Source: Methanoregula sp.
GTDB lineage: Archaea; Halobacteriota; Methanomicrobia; Methanomicrobiales; Methanospirillaceae
Assembly (NCBI GenBank): GCA_023228295.1
Contig: JALOBP010000040.1
Coordinates: 1-26,316, forward strand
Direction: 5' to 3'
Length of the DNA stretch: 26,316 nt
Positions 16,183-23,505 of the stretch are shown in pieces; position 1 is the first letter of the stretch; each line of letters opens with the position of its first letter. A program made the position numbers and the translations under genes. Under the pieces are notes generated by a model, which saw only the letters and a program-made list of their open reading frames with translations, made no database searches and was not told the DNA's origin.

Positions 16183-16944
16183 TCAGTGCCGGGGCGCAAT
16201 ACGGATGAATGAAAATGTTGAGAAATCAGTGTACGCAAATTCGGGGGCAGGGCCAAAGCACCCGCCAACCCTGAGAAGACTGGGAGAATCAAGCGGCACC
16301 CTTGCGACATCCAGATTAAGGATGTTTTCATCATTTCCAATCACCATAGGTTCGAACATGAGTTCCGTCTGGACAATCCCCCCGGGTGTTTTCCGGCAGC
16401 AGATGTGCTCGTGCTGGTGACCGCAGACCATGTGCGTGAGCCCGCGTTTCTCAAGGACATCAAAAGCCATGGCTGCTGTATAGTGATAGCCGGTAAAAAA
16501 ATCCCCATCCTCATGCGAGAGACGCTGCCAGCATTTGAGCCGAAGGATCTGCGTACCGAGGTCAAGAGGCCCACCATGGACAAAGAGCATATTTTTGTCC
16601 ACCCATTCCATGGGCATGGCATCGAAAATCGAGAGAAGCGGGGAGTCACGGAGCTGTTCGTGGCGATAGGTGCTTGCTGCATCGCTTCCACTGACAAGGA
16701 TCCCGTGGAGGTATGCATGGTCGTGGTTGCCCAGGACCGATATCATCCGGTACTCTCGGTAGAGGGCGTGGATCGTTTCGAGGGTTTCCTGCGGTCGGCC
16801 TCCCCGGTGGAGGAGATCCCCAAGGTTTACGAGCACATCCACCGGCCCGAACGCGGCCCGGAATGCCGGAGCCCGTATACAGGATCCCAGGCTTTTGAGA
16901 GCTGCAACATCCGCGTGCACATCAGAAAATATTACTGCACCCAT
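16183..16944 (-). CDS. Calcineurin-like metallophosphoesterase
   Basis: A 253-residue protein with the full set of metallophosphoesterase motifs in order: FSDVHAD (residues 6-12), NLGDLLHRGG near 38, VLGNHDHAY near 70, FVHGGPLD near 117 and VCGHQHEH near 170. These bind two metal ions. The family includes phosphodiesterases, phosphatases and YfcE-like enzymes, and the substrate here cannot be told. The insert between GNHDH and the HGG motif (residues 76-115) is longer than in minimal YfcE. A TATA box about 36 bases before the ATG gives a leader of about nine bases. It stands alone on its strand, between the antitoxin and a divergent gene. Confidence 0.9.
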   Translation of the reverse strand: MGAVIFSDVHADVAALKSLGSCIRAPAFRAAFGPVDVLVNLGDLLHRGGRPQETLETIHALYREYRMISVLGNHDHAYLHGILVSGSDAASTYRHEQLRDSPLLSIFDAMPMEWVDKNMLFVHGGPLDLGTQILRLKCWQRLSHEDGDFFTGYHYTAAMAFDVLEKRGLTHMVCGHQHEHICCRKTPGGIVQTELMFEPMVIGNDENILNLDVARVPLDSPSLLRVGGCFGPAPEFAYTDFSTFSFIRIAPRH

Positions 16945-16975
16945 ACCGTCAGCGAAAATATTGGTGCTTCCTTTT

Positions 16976-16983
16976 GATATAAA
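16976..16983 (-). promoter_or_regulatory. TATA box for the metallophosphoesterase gene
   Basis: TTTATATC on the minus strand, near-consensus for archaea, predicts a transcription start near 16953, about nine bases before the ATG at 16944. Confidence 0.45.
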
Positions 16984-17142
16984 CCATGGATGCCCGGGGT
17001 TCTACCAATCTTTGTTCCATAAAAGATATGCTGATGCTCAACCTCCATAAAGCTAATTCCGGATGATTATTGCAAGCCGGTTTGAGCCGAAGGACTCATG
17101 ATTCCAGCCCGACAGACAGTATATTCAATAACGGTGAAAAGG

Positions 17143-17616
17143 ATGGAGAAATTTTTAGACACGTACATCGAGCGGATGAGAGGACAATTTCCGGGCTATC
17201 CCCCCGCAACAGCACACGAGATCGCGTCGGCATTTCTCGCATTCAAGTTCGGCCTGTACGAGAACGCGGCCCGCGAATGTTCCCATGCCATCTCGCTCAT
17301 CCCGGACAGTTCATCCGGTGCGGCCCTGAAAAAGGCCCTTGCGATCCTCCGGGCCCATGCCGAGGACCGGAACAACTCGAACGTAACCACAGATCTCCAG
17401 ATCAAGTTTACCGAAGCCGAGCGTGCCTTTACCGCCATCACCATCCCACCGGAGAAGATTGAGGACCCGGGAACCCTCGAACTTGATAACGCCCATATCC
17501 TGATCTACGTTGTCGCTCTCATTACCTCACCGGATGATGAGGAGGCACTCGAAGAGCACCGCAGGATGATTGTCCGACTCATCTCGGATTACAAGAAAGC
17601 ACTGGGCATGGAATAA
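17143..17616 (+). CDS. Small helical hypothetical protein
   Basis: A 157-residue acidic, helical protein beginning MEKFLDTYIERMRGQFPGY. The section FLAFKFGLYENAARECSHAISL (split here only by its own helices) resembles a single TPR-like helix pair, and the last 45 residues form another helix with DDEEALEEHRRM. No catalytic motif or membrane segment is present. The ATG at 17143 has GGTGA five bases upstream; an earlier ATG at 17098 lacks a site. The stop is followed, in the same frame, by the decayed surface-protein gene. I do not recognise the family. Confidence 0.72.
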   Translation: MEKFLDTYIERMRGQFPGYPPATAHEIASAFLAFKFGLYENAARECSHAISLIPDSSSGAALKKALAILRAHAEDRNNSNVTTDLQIKFTEAERAFTAITIPPEKIEDPGTLELDNAHILIYVVALITSPDDEEALEEHRRMIVRLISDYKKALGME

Positions 17617-18123
17617 TTCCCGGCCCTTTTAATTATCATAATCACCCCAAACGAACCGGTTTATACTCCCGGTTCGATCCTGAGGGAAATCGAAAAATCG
17701 ATCCGTAAACAGGAAGTGACCCCAGCGGATATCGTGATCATTATCTACGATATCCGCGGGTGGCAGCCGCTCCAGACCACGTTCGTATCCTCGTCCGGCA
17801 ATGACTTCTACTTCAGGGCCGGCGCGGACCGGCATTCGGTGCTCGCAATAGGGAACAAAAAGGACGGCATCAGGGGCCTGCCGGCATTTACCCCCGACCA
17901 GATCTCCACTCCACCGTCCCCGCAGGTAAACAATCCCGCACCGGTACCCGGATCTCCTGCTCTCCCATGGCAGGTAACAGCCAGTGAGACCTCTGCTGTA
18001 CCGACACCCGCAGCACAGGACACTGGCTTCCCGTTCATCACCGCTGCACTTATCGCGGCGGGTTGTGTTGGTTGTTGATATATCAGAAAGCAGAACCCGG
18101 CCCTGCTCCGGGAATACGACTGA
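17617..18123 (+). pseudogene. Decayed membrane-anchored surface protein gene
   Basis: The frame directly after the preceding stop is open and reads like the mature part of an archaeal surface protein: a region around TPNEPVYTPGSI, a beta-rich part with DIVIIIYDIRGW, a Pro/Thr-rich linker (TPPSPQVNNPAPVPGSPA), and a C-terminal membrane helix starting FPFITAALIAAG. A TGA at 18076-18078 interrupts the helix. The same frame goes on with YIRKQNPALLREYD to a second TGA at 18121, exactly the basic cytoplasmic tail expected. There is no ATG and no signal peptide. A GTG at 17716 could start only a truncated form. Both ends are therefore damaged. A terminator follows at once, marking the old gene end. 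Confidence 0.6.
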
Positions 18124-18141
18124 TCAAACGATCAGTTTTTT
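18120..18141 (+). terminator. Hairpin terminator after the pseudogene
   Basis: CTGATC (18120-18125) and GATCAG (18130-18135) form a perfect six-base-pair stem with an AAAC loop, followed by six T and a further T-rich stretch. The second TGA of the decayed frame lies inside the stem. Confidence 0.7.
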
Positions 18142-18262
18142 AATTTTCCATTTTTTTAAAAAAACCAATCGGAATTTGCCGTGCATCCCCCACGTGACGG
18201 AAGTCACCTTACGGTCTGAATTATCCGTGAGGCAGATGGAATCCAGAATCAAAAAAAGTAAT

Positions 18263-18628
18263 TTACAGACTGTCCATGCTGATGCCGGTAAAGTCCTGCG
18301 CAACTTCGCGGATATCCTTCACGCCAAACGCGGTCTGGACCTGCGAGAGTTCGATCTGGTTTGCAGCATCGCACATATAGTCAAGGATGTCTACGGACAG
18401 TTCCTTCTGCATCTTGCTCTTGCGCAACTGGTCGACAAGGGCCGACATCTTCTCGGGGGGTTCCATGCGGAGTTTTGCAAGGCTCATGACACACATGTAT
18501 ATCCGGGTCAGGTTCCGGTCGGTGCCGGTGATACAGTCAAAGAAATTCCTGATCACCTGGGCCTGATAGATTTCTCCTCCTATTCTCTCCACCTCCTGCC
18601 TTATCTTCGGTAAATGCATTGTTCTCAT
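18263..18628 (-). CDS. Small conserved-looking protein of unknown function
   Basis: A 121-residue helical protein beginning MRTMHLPKIRQEVERIGGE. It has no membrane helix, no signal peptide and two isolated cysteines. The ATG at 18628 is preceded by AAAGGG at three bases. An ATG nine bases later (MHLPK) is possible and has better spacing to the same site. The frame stays open for 48 more codons upstream, but those have no start signal and unusual composition. The downstream 120 bases on this strand hold no gene. I do not recognise the family, although the compact size and regular helices suggest a real archaeal protein rather than a chance frame. Confidence 0.65.
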   Translation of the reverse strand: MRTMHLPKIRQEVERIGGEIYQAQVIRNFFDCITGTDRNLTRIYMCVMSLAKLRMEPPEKMSALVDQLRKSKMQKELSVDILDYMCDAANQIELSQVQTAFGVKDIREVAQDFTGISMDSL

Positions 18629-19044
18629 GTTCCCTTTATAATCTTTCTGGGAAAAACACCGTTTTTGCGCAGAAAAACCGGTAAAAATGAGAGTTTTCGG
18701 CAAAGTGCGGCGGGATTGTCTGACGATTGGATGACAATCGTCATACTGTGCCGTGAACCTGCCGCACCTCACCCCTCATTCGGGAGTAGGAATTCCTGCC
18801 TGCCGTACCCTTTGCTTCCGGAGGGGCAGGGCAGTATCCGGCCCGGGCATTCCAGATCAGATACAATCATTTATTCCAATGCATTGGGTGGGGTATGGTG
18901 ATGACATTGTTTTTGCCCGGGGGCCGGGGACTGATGTGAAGAAACCTGTTTGGCAGTCATCGGAGAAGAGGAAAAAACAGGTTCGGTTTTGTCAAGGAGA
19001 TACAATTCCATACGGAAACGGGTATACAGCATAAAAAAAAGTTC
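18629..19044. other. 416-base gene-free stretch rich in inverted repeats
   Basis: No convincing gene lies between the 121-residue protein and the YchF-like gene. Two overlapping + frames (18614-18901 and 18753-19034) have no ribosome-binding site and odd composition. The left part (18635-18834) holds a TATA-like box and three stem structures, described separately. A perfect palindrome AGGAATTCCT lies at 18788-18797. The right part (18840-19030) is G-rich, with a T5 run at 18908-18912, and shows nothing I can name. Confidence 0.5.
18665..18840 (+). ncRNA. Candidate structured RNA
   Basis: A + strand TATA-like box TTTATAAT (18635-18642) predicts a start near 18665. Downstream, GTGCGGCGGG (18705-18714) pairs with CCTGCCGCAC (18758-18767) over ten base pairs including one G-U. 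Nested inside, TGACGATTG (18721-18729) pairs perfectly with CAATCGTCA (18735-18743) around a five-base loop. A third, bulged nine-pair stem joins 18796-18804 with 18825-18834. The G-U pair would be a C-A mismatch on the other strand, which favours + strand transcription. No known RNA family is recognised; extent and existence are inference. Confidence 0.28.
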
Positions 19045-20214
19045 TTACTTGGCTGCACTCACGATCTTGATGACGTCGCCATCCTTGAGTTCATGAGTTT
19101 CTTTGATCCGCATCTTGGTCCGGGCATCAATCGCGTACAGGAATCCCTTGCCGATCTCGGTGTGCACCTGGTAGGCAAGATCATGGGGCGTTGAACCTCT
19201 CCGCATCAGGAATGCATCCGGCAGGACATCGCCCTGCTTATTGCAGTAGTGGTTCTCATCCTCGACCGGGTAAACGACAATCATGTCGAGGAGTTCAAAG
19301 ACCGCCCGGTTGATTGCCTGCTGGACACCGGTGCCCTTGCACTGCTTCATGACTTCTGCAATCTTGGCTAGCCCGGCTTTCTGGGCAGGTGAGAGGGTGC
19401 CTTCATTGGCAACCTTAAACTGCTCGTCGCCCGGCAGGTAACTGATTACATTTGCTGCCACCGCATTGCGCAGTGCCAGCTCGGATGCCGCGCTTGCGAA
19501 TGCTACTTTCTGTGCGGCAAGCTTTGTGCGCAGGGCCTCGGGGGCCTCATCGAACTTGTTCCCCACAACCAACATGGGCTTTGAGATCTTTACCATCTCC
19601 GCGCAGAGCGGGACGAGATCTTCAATACTCGCATGCACGAGATCGAGCTTGAGTTTCAGTTCCACATCGCGCACGTCTTCAAGGGAGATACCAAGACCAA
19701 CGAAGGTATCGGCGATTCCCTGCTGGATTGCGGCACCCTTACCCTGAGACTGACGGCTGATCCGCGCCCAGTGCTTGTCGAGGATCCCGTGGACCCACAT
19801 CGTCATCTCGAACAGGAGGAAACTGACGTCAACGTCCGGATCATGGTTGCCGACCCCGACCGGATTTCCCTCGCTGTCGGTCCCGCCGCTCGCGTCGATA
19901 ACATGCAGGATCGCATCGGCCTGGCGAAGGTTGTCAAGGAACTGGTTACCAAGGCCCTTGCCCTTGTGGGCATCAGGAACAAGCCCGGCTACATCGATGA
20001 GGTTGACAGCAACAAAGCGGTTGCCATCCGTGCAGTGCGTGCACGTGACATCAAGGCCGGCACAGGCGCACTTTGTCCGCACATAGGCAACACCGAAATT
20101 CGGGTTGATGGTTGTAAACGGATAGTTGGCAATCTCGGCATTTGCCATCGTGGCGGCCTTAAAAAAGGTCGATTTTCCGCAGTTGGGTTTTCCTGCAAGG
20201 GCAAGGGTGAGCAT
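19045..20214 (-). CDS. YchF/OBG-like GTPase with TGS domain
   Basis: A 389-residue TRAFAC-class GTPase of the COG0012 group. The P-loop is ALAGKPNCGKST (residues 5-16), the switch motif is LIDVAGLVPDAHKGKGLG near 73, and the base-recognition motif is VVGNKFDEA near 222. The C-terminal TGS domain occupies about residues 310-389 (LAYQVHTEIGKGFLYAI). Bacterial and eukaryotic YchF/Ola1 read ATP through an NxxE motif, whereas this protein has NKFD and so should prefer GTP. A cysteine cluster C-x-C-x6-C-x2-C lies near residues 49-60 and could bind zinc. The family interacts with ribosomes. GAGG eight bases before the ATG fixes the start. The gene stands alone, divergent from the pyruvate-kinase-domain gene. 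Confidence 0.93.
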   Translation of the reverse strand: MLTLALAGKPNCGKSTFFKAATMANAEIANYPFTTINPNFGVAYVRTKCACAGLDVTCTHCTDGNRFVAVNLIDVAGLVPDAHKGKGLGNQFLDNLRQADAILHVIDASGGTDSEGNPVGVGNHDPDVDVSFLLFEMTMWVHGILDKHWARISRQSQGKGAAIQQGIADTFVGLGISLEDVRDVELKLKLDLVHASIEDLVPLCAEMVKISKPMLVVGNKFDEAPEALRTKLAAQKVAFASAASELALRNAVAANVISYLPGDEQFKVANEGTLSPAQKAGLAKIAEVMKQCKGTGVQQAINRAVFELLDMIVVYPVEDENHYCNKQGDVLPDAFLMRRGSTPHDLAYQVHTEIGKGFLYAIDARTKMRIKETHELKDGDVIKIVSAAK

Positions 20215-20312
20215 ATAGTTTCCTCAAATAATGGTAATGAGCGTGTCACTGGACAAAAAGCCAGACACAAAATCTGACAAAGCTTTTCATCCCGGCTTAT
20301 TAAAAGGTACTT

Positions 20313-20903
20313 ATGGCGTATTGCGAGAAAAAAACATACTACTTCGATAAGCCCGGTGCGGAGAATAGCCGGGATGCCGCACAGTTTGCTGTCGGGCGGG
20401 CACGGGAGTCCGGAATTAAAACAATCATCGTAGCAAGCACATCCGGTGCAACCGCGGAACTATTTCATGCAGCCATGAAAGGCACCGGCCTGAAACTCAT
20501 TGTCGTCTCCCATGTCTTCGGCTTTGGTAAACCGGGCGAATGGGAGTTTGATTCCGGGATCGCAGCCCGGCTCAGGGATGAAGGGGTTACGATTGTCACC
20601 GGCACACATGCCCTCTCCGGCCTCGAGCGCGCCATCTCACGCTCCGCGAAACTGGGAGGAAGTTCCCGGACCGAAGTTGTTGCCGAGACACTCCGGCGGA
20701 CGATCGCCATCGGGCTCAAGGTTGCCGTGGAATGCGTCCTTATCGCGGCAGACCAGGGTGTCGTGGGCGTTTCAGAAGAAGTGATTGCAGCCGGGGGAAC
20801 CGCAAGTGGTGCGGATACGGTCTGCGTCATCCGCCCGGCCAACACCGCGAACTTCTTTGATCTCCAGGTACGCGAGATCGTAGCCATGCCGAGGAACCGT
20901 TGA
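20313..20903 (+). CDS. Stand-alone pyruvate kinase C-terminal (alpha/beta) domain protein
   Basis: The 196-residue protein matches only the C-terminal allosteric domain of pyruvate kinase (PK_C family), without the TIM barrel that carries catalysis. Typical stretches are KTIIVASTSGATAELF (residues 36-51), KLIVVSHVFGFGKPG and TIVTGTHALSGLERAI. Such proteins occur alone in many archaea; they bind nucleotides or phosphate ligands perhaps, but no reaction is known to me. The start at 20313 has AAAGGT five bases upstream. The stop is two bases before the ATG of the membrane-protein gene, so the two form a translationally coupled pair. A regulatory or sensing partnership with that protein is inference only. 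Confidence 0.85.
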   Translation: MAYCEKKTYYFDKPGAENSRDAAQFAVGRARESGIKTIIVASTSGATAELFHAAMKGTGLKLIVVSHVFGFGKPGEWEFDSGIAARLRDEGVTIVTGTHALSGLERAISRSAKLGGSSRTEVVAETLRRTIAIGLKVAVECVLIAADQGVVGVSEEVIAAGGTASGADTVCVIRPANTANFFDLQVREIVAMPRNR

Positions 20904-20905
20904 CA

Positions 20906-21745
20906 ATGGCGATAGAATCATTCAAACAGGCGCTCCGCGTGCTTAGGCAGATGCCGCTTCTCTGGATACCGGGGATCATGAGTGGACTCTTCCTCTCGGG
21001 AATATGGCTTCTCTTCAATTTCACCGGGATGTTCTTTGTCGGCCGCCTGGTCATTCTCTTCGGCCTTGTCCTGCTGGTATTTATCGTGGGGATGCTCGTT
21101 CTCCTGCGGGACAACAGCGGTGACATCCGGTCCATGCTCCATGGCGCGATCCAATATTATTTCCGGGTCCTCATCCCCTTCCTTGTCATCACATTCAACC
21201 TGATCATCTTATTCTTCATCCTCATGGTCACCTTCGGTTTTGCCGGCATAGCCACGGATCCCGGCACGATAGGTATCATCACCATCTGTGTCATGATCCC
21301 CACCATTATGCTCACGTTTTTCTTTGACATGGCAGCAGTCTTCGAGGACAAGAAGGTCTTTGAATCGGTCCAGCGCAGTATCATCCTCGTATCAGAGAAT
21401 GTCATGAATATGCTCCTCTTTTACATTGTCAGTGCCTTAACATGCGGTACAATCATCTTCGGGCTCATGATTGCATGGGAAGTTGCCCTCTTCGACAAGC
21501 TCGAACCGCTTACCCGGTATACCGAAACCCAGATGGCAGCATTAACTCCGGAAGAACTGATGGGATTCATCGGTACTGATGGCATATGGGTCACGGCAAT
21601 AGTCCTCTTCATCGGGGCCCTTATCCTGGTTCCCCTCCTCACCAGTTACAAGGCCTGCTTCTTCAAAAAAATTACAGCCGGATCCATATCCATCCAGCAG
21701 GAGACCGGCGAATTTGACAGCAAAGGCCGCTGGTACAAATACTGA
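20906..21745 (+). CDS. Six-helix membrane protein of unknown function
   Basis: A 279-residue protein with six likely membrane helices near residues 17-38, 43-66, 85-110, 117-138, 158-182 and 223-247, and an amphipathic N-terminal helix IESFKQALRVLRQM. This arrangement resembles the archaeal DUF6159/DUF7847-type membrane proteins, some related to glycerophosphodiester phosphodiesterase membrane domains. The 30-residue external segment after helix five contains ALTPEELMGFIG. The soluble tail ends QQETGEFDSKGRWYKY. The ATG at 20906 lies two bases after the upstream stop; a TTG at 20900 overlapping that stop is closer to the GAGGA site and cannot be excluded. Function unknown. Confidence 0.8.
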   Translation: MAIESFKQALRVLRQMPLLWIPGIMSGLFLSGIWLLFNFTGMFFVGRLVILFGLVLLVFIVGMLVLLRDNSGDIRSMLHGAIQYYFRVLIPFLVITFNLIILFFILMVTFGFAGIATDPGTIGIITICVMIPTIMLTFFFDMAAVFEDKKVFESVQRSIILVSENVMNMLLFYIVSALTCGTIIFGLMIAWEVALFDKLEPLTRYTETQMAALTPEELMGFIGTDGIWVTAIVLFIGALILVPLLTSYKACFFKKITAGSISIQQETGEFDSKGRWYKY

Positions 21746-21747
21746 TA

Positions 21748-21755
21748 TTTTTTTT
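21748..21755 (+). terminator. T-run after the six-helix membrane protein gene
   Basis: Eight consecutive T lie three bases after the TGA stop. Archaeal RNA polymerase often terminates on such U-rich tracts without a hairpin. Confidence 0.5.
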
Positions 21756-21853
21756 CTCTGCAGATATTCTCAGGAAATGTTGACGCTCTTTTGGTCTTCG
21801 CCCCGCCGCTGATGCACACCCCAATCAGGATAACGAAATGTTACAGTACTCAT

Positions 21854-21880
21854 AAAAAAAAATCTTGAAAATTTTAAGAT
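21854..21880 (-). terminator. Hairpin plus T-run on the minus strand
   Basis: Reading the minus strand, ATCTT (21880-21876), a nine-base loop and AAGAT (21866-21862) are followed directly by eight T down to 21854. It lies about 280 bases beyond the stop of the DUF92 gene, so it ends either a long 3' untranslated region or a separate minus-strand transcript. Confidence 0.55.
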
Positions 21881-22042
21881 AATCCGGTAATTGATGCCGC
21901 CAGAGGGACACCCATTTGGGGTGGTGACAGGCACCTCACGGGGGTATGGGGGCATACGTCCCCATCAAGACGAATGAGATTTTCTACGGACTTATTATTC
22001 TTTACGAGCTATTCTCATAAAAGACAGGTTTTTCTTTTTAGG
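21854..22042 (-). ncRNA. Candidate small RNA with three hairpins and a terminator
   Basis: The gene-free stretch 21746-22157 lies between two convergent genes. On the minus strand a TATA-like TTTATTAG (about 22065-22072) predicts a start near 22042. Three hairpins follow in close order: ATGGGG/CCCCAT (21946-21965), GTGA/TCAC (21924-21939) and CACCC/GGGTG (21909-21923), then the hairpin-plus-T terminator at 21854-21880. The layout of promoter, stems and terminator is what a small RNA gene of about 190 bases would show. A minus-strand frame at 21770-21955 runs through the terminator and is not credible. The remaining bases 22043-22157 show nothing else. Confidence 0.3.
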
Positions 22043-22157
22043 ATCACGATTCACGGGTATACGAACTAATAAATCCGGGTTATCGCCACATCACAAAAAA
22101 TGTGCCTGCGCTCGCGGGGATCGCATCGCCATGAGCAGGAAACTGCACAACATGTTA

Positions 22158-23360
22158 TCAGATTTTCACGGCAAGGAAGAGTATCATTGCAAATAACCCC
22201 CCGCCGATTGTTGCCAGGAGGTTTGTACCGGCATTTCCCCAGATCCCGCGGTTCTCGATCGTTGCGCCGACAAGACTGTCAATATTGGTGCCGACAAAAC
22301 CAGCAACCGTACAGACAACAACCATCCACGGCGTGATAACACCAAGGAAGAATGCCACGAGCGAGATCGCCAGTCCACCCAGGAGTGCAACCGTTTCACC
22401 GGTTATGGTCACCCCGCCATTGGTTCCGATCGGCACCTGCTTCATGGTTGTAATAAGGTAAGGAATACCACCGGTTACACCAATCTCGCTGGCCAGAGTG
22501 TCTGCAGCAGCCGTCGCAACGCAGCCTACGTACATGACAATAAAGATCGGATCCTGGAAAATACCAAAGAGCACCGCTGCCGCTGCAGCCACGATCCCAT
22601 TGGCAAAGACATTGCGGTACCCCCGTGCCCCGGTCGTTCCCTGCTCGACACCAATCCGCTTCTTGTACGCAAACTTGTACTTCGTTGCCACAGAACCAAG
22701 GATAAAGAACGCGAGCATGATGATGAACCAGCGGACATCTGCAAAAACGAGCAGGATAATACCGACCAGCGCTGCAGAAAAGAGACCTGTGAGATCGGCA
22801 GTTTTTGCCCGGAACGCGAAGTAGCCGAACGTGAATCCCACGATAATTGCTATAACAACCAGCTGGACATCGGCATGGTAATTGAGCTCCTGGATCAGCC
22901 ACATGGTCATCGCGATCCCGATACCCTCGATCATCAGTGAATCCTCGAATTTCAGGAGGATAACTTTCAGGAGCACTGCTGCAATGATACCGAAAGTTAT
23001 GGTGAGGAACTCCATCTCGTGGAGGTAGGCCATGACAAGCACACCCGCCCAGGCAGTTGAGATGATGTAATAGAGATAGGTGTTCAGGTCATCGGTCCGG
23101 CTCTTGAAAACCAGCTCTCCGAGCACGAGCATGGCAAGGGTGGTGGCTAAGACAAAGAACGGCAGCAGGTCGATTCCGTACAGCGCGGCAAGAACGCAGA
23201 AGGTGTACGTCAGGTACTTGGTTGCGAAAAAACGCCAGAGAATGAGCGCGAACAGGATGACAACAAGGGCCATCAGCCATGCCGGTTGCACATAAGGACC
23301 GGCCAGCGTAGCGGCACCCACAAGTATCGCTGCATACCCAAGGCCCCGCTGTCGCTGCAT
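22158..23360 (-). CDS. DUF92-family polytopic membrane protein
   Basis: A 400-residue integral membrane protein with about eleven or twelve hydrophobic helices. The second half has the DUF92 signature region GTTGARGYRNVFANG near residue 241, AATAAADTLASEIGVTGG near 284 and the C-terminal GFVGTNIDSLVGATIENRG near 360. In plants the DUF92 protein VTE6 phosphorylates phytyl phosphate; an isoprenoid-phosphate kinase role in archaea is a family-based guess. The first 170 residues form extra helices absent from short DUF92 proteins. A TATA box 25 bases before the ATG indicates a leaderless message. Divergent from valS. Confidence 0.88.
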   Translation of the reverse strand: MQRQRGLGYAAILVGAATLAGPYVQPAWLMALVVILFALILWRFFATKYLTYTFCVLAALYGIDLLPFFVLATTLAMLVLGELVFKSRTDDLNTYLYYIISTAWAGVLVMAYLHEMEFLTITFGIIAAVLLKVILLKFEDSLMIEGIGIAMTMWLIQELNYHADVQLVVIAIIVGFTFGYFAFRAKTADLTGLFSAALVGIILLVFADVRWFIIMLAFFILGSVATKYKFAYKKRIGVEQGTTGARGYRNVFANGIVAAAAAVLFGIFQDPIFIVMYVGCVATAAADTLASEIGVTGGIPYLITTMKQVPIGTNGGVTITGETVALLGGLAISLVAFFLGVITPWMVVVCTVAGFVGTNIDSLVGATIENRGIWGNAGTNLLATIGGGLFAMILFLAVKI

Positions 23361-23380
23361 TGGTCAGTACTTGGCGTTAT

Positions 23381-23388
23381 GATAAAAA
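23381..23388 (-). promoter_or_regulatory. TATA box for the DUF92 gene
   Basis: TTTTTATC on the minus strand is centred about 25 bases from the ATG at 23360, so transcription would start at or next to the start codon. No Shine-Dalgarno sequence precedes the gene. Confidence 0.45.
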
Positions 23389-23473
23389 GAGTTTATTTCT
23401 GATCACAAACGATTAAGCCGCCCGGTCTTCCGGAGCAGACAAGGGTCTTGTATTCAATTACAGATACGATTAC

Positions 23474-23481
23474 TATATTTT
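23474..23481 (+). promoter_or_regulatory. TATA box for valS
   Basis: TATATTTT is centred 28 bases before the ATG at 23506, predicting a transcription start within two or three bases of the start codon and supporting 23506 rather than the TTG at 23497. Confidence 0.5.
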
Positions 23482-23505
23482 ATTCCACAACCAACCTTGT
23501 CCCGA

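Noticed and set aside
18076..18078. In-frame TGA as a selenocysteine codon
   Set aside because: The residue would lie in a membrane anchor of a surface protein that also lacks a start codon, and no selenocysteine insertion element is evident; gene decay explains both.
18193..18208. GTGAC-GGAA-GTCAC inverted repeat
   Set aside because: A five-base-pair stem alone, without a T-run or a nearby start codon, is too weak to call an operator or terminator.
18753..19034. 93-codon + strand frame in the intergenic stretch
   Set aside because: No ribosome-binding site, an odd amino-acid mix, and overlap with inverted repeats make it a chance frame.
21770..21955. 61-codon minus-strand frame
   Set aside because: It reads through a hairpin-plus-T8 terminator and across hairpins, with no start signal.
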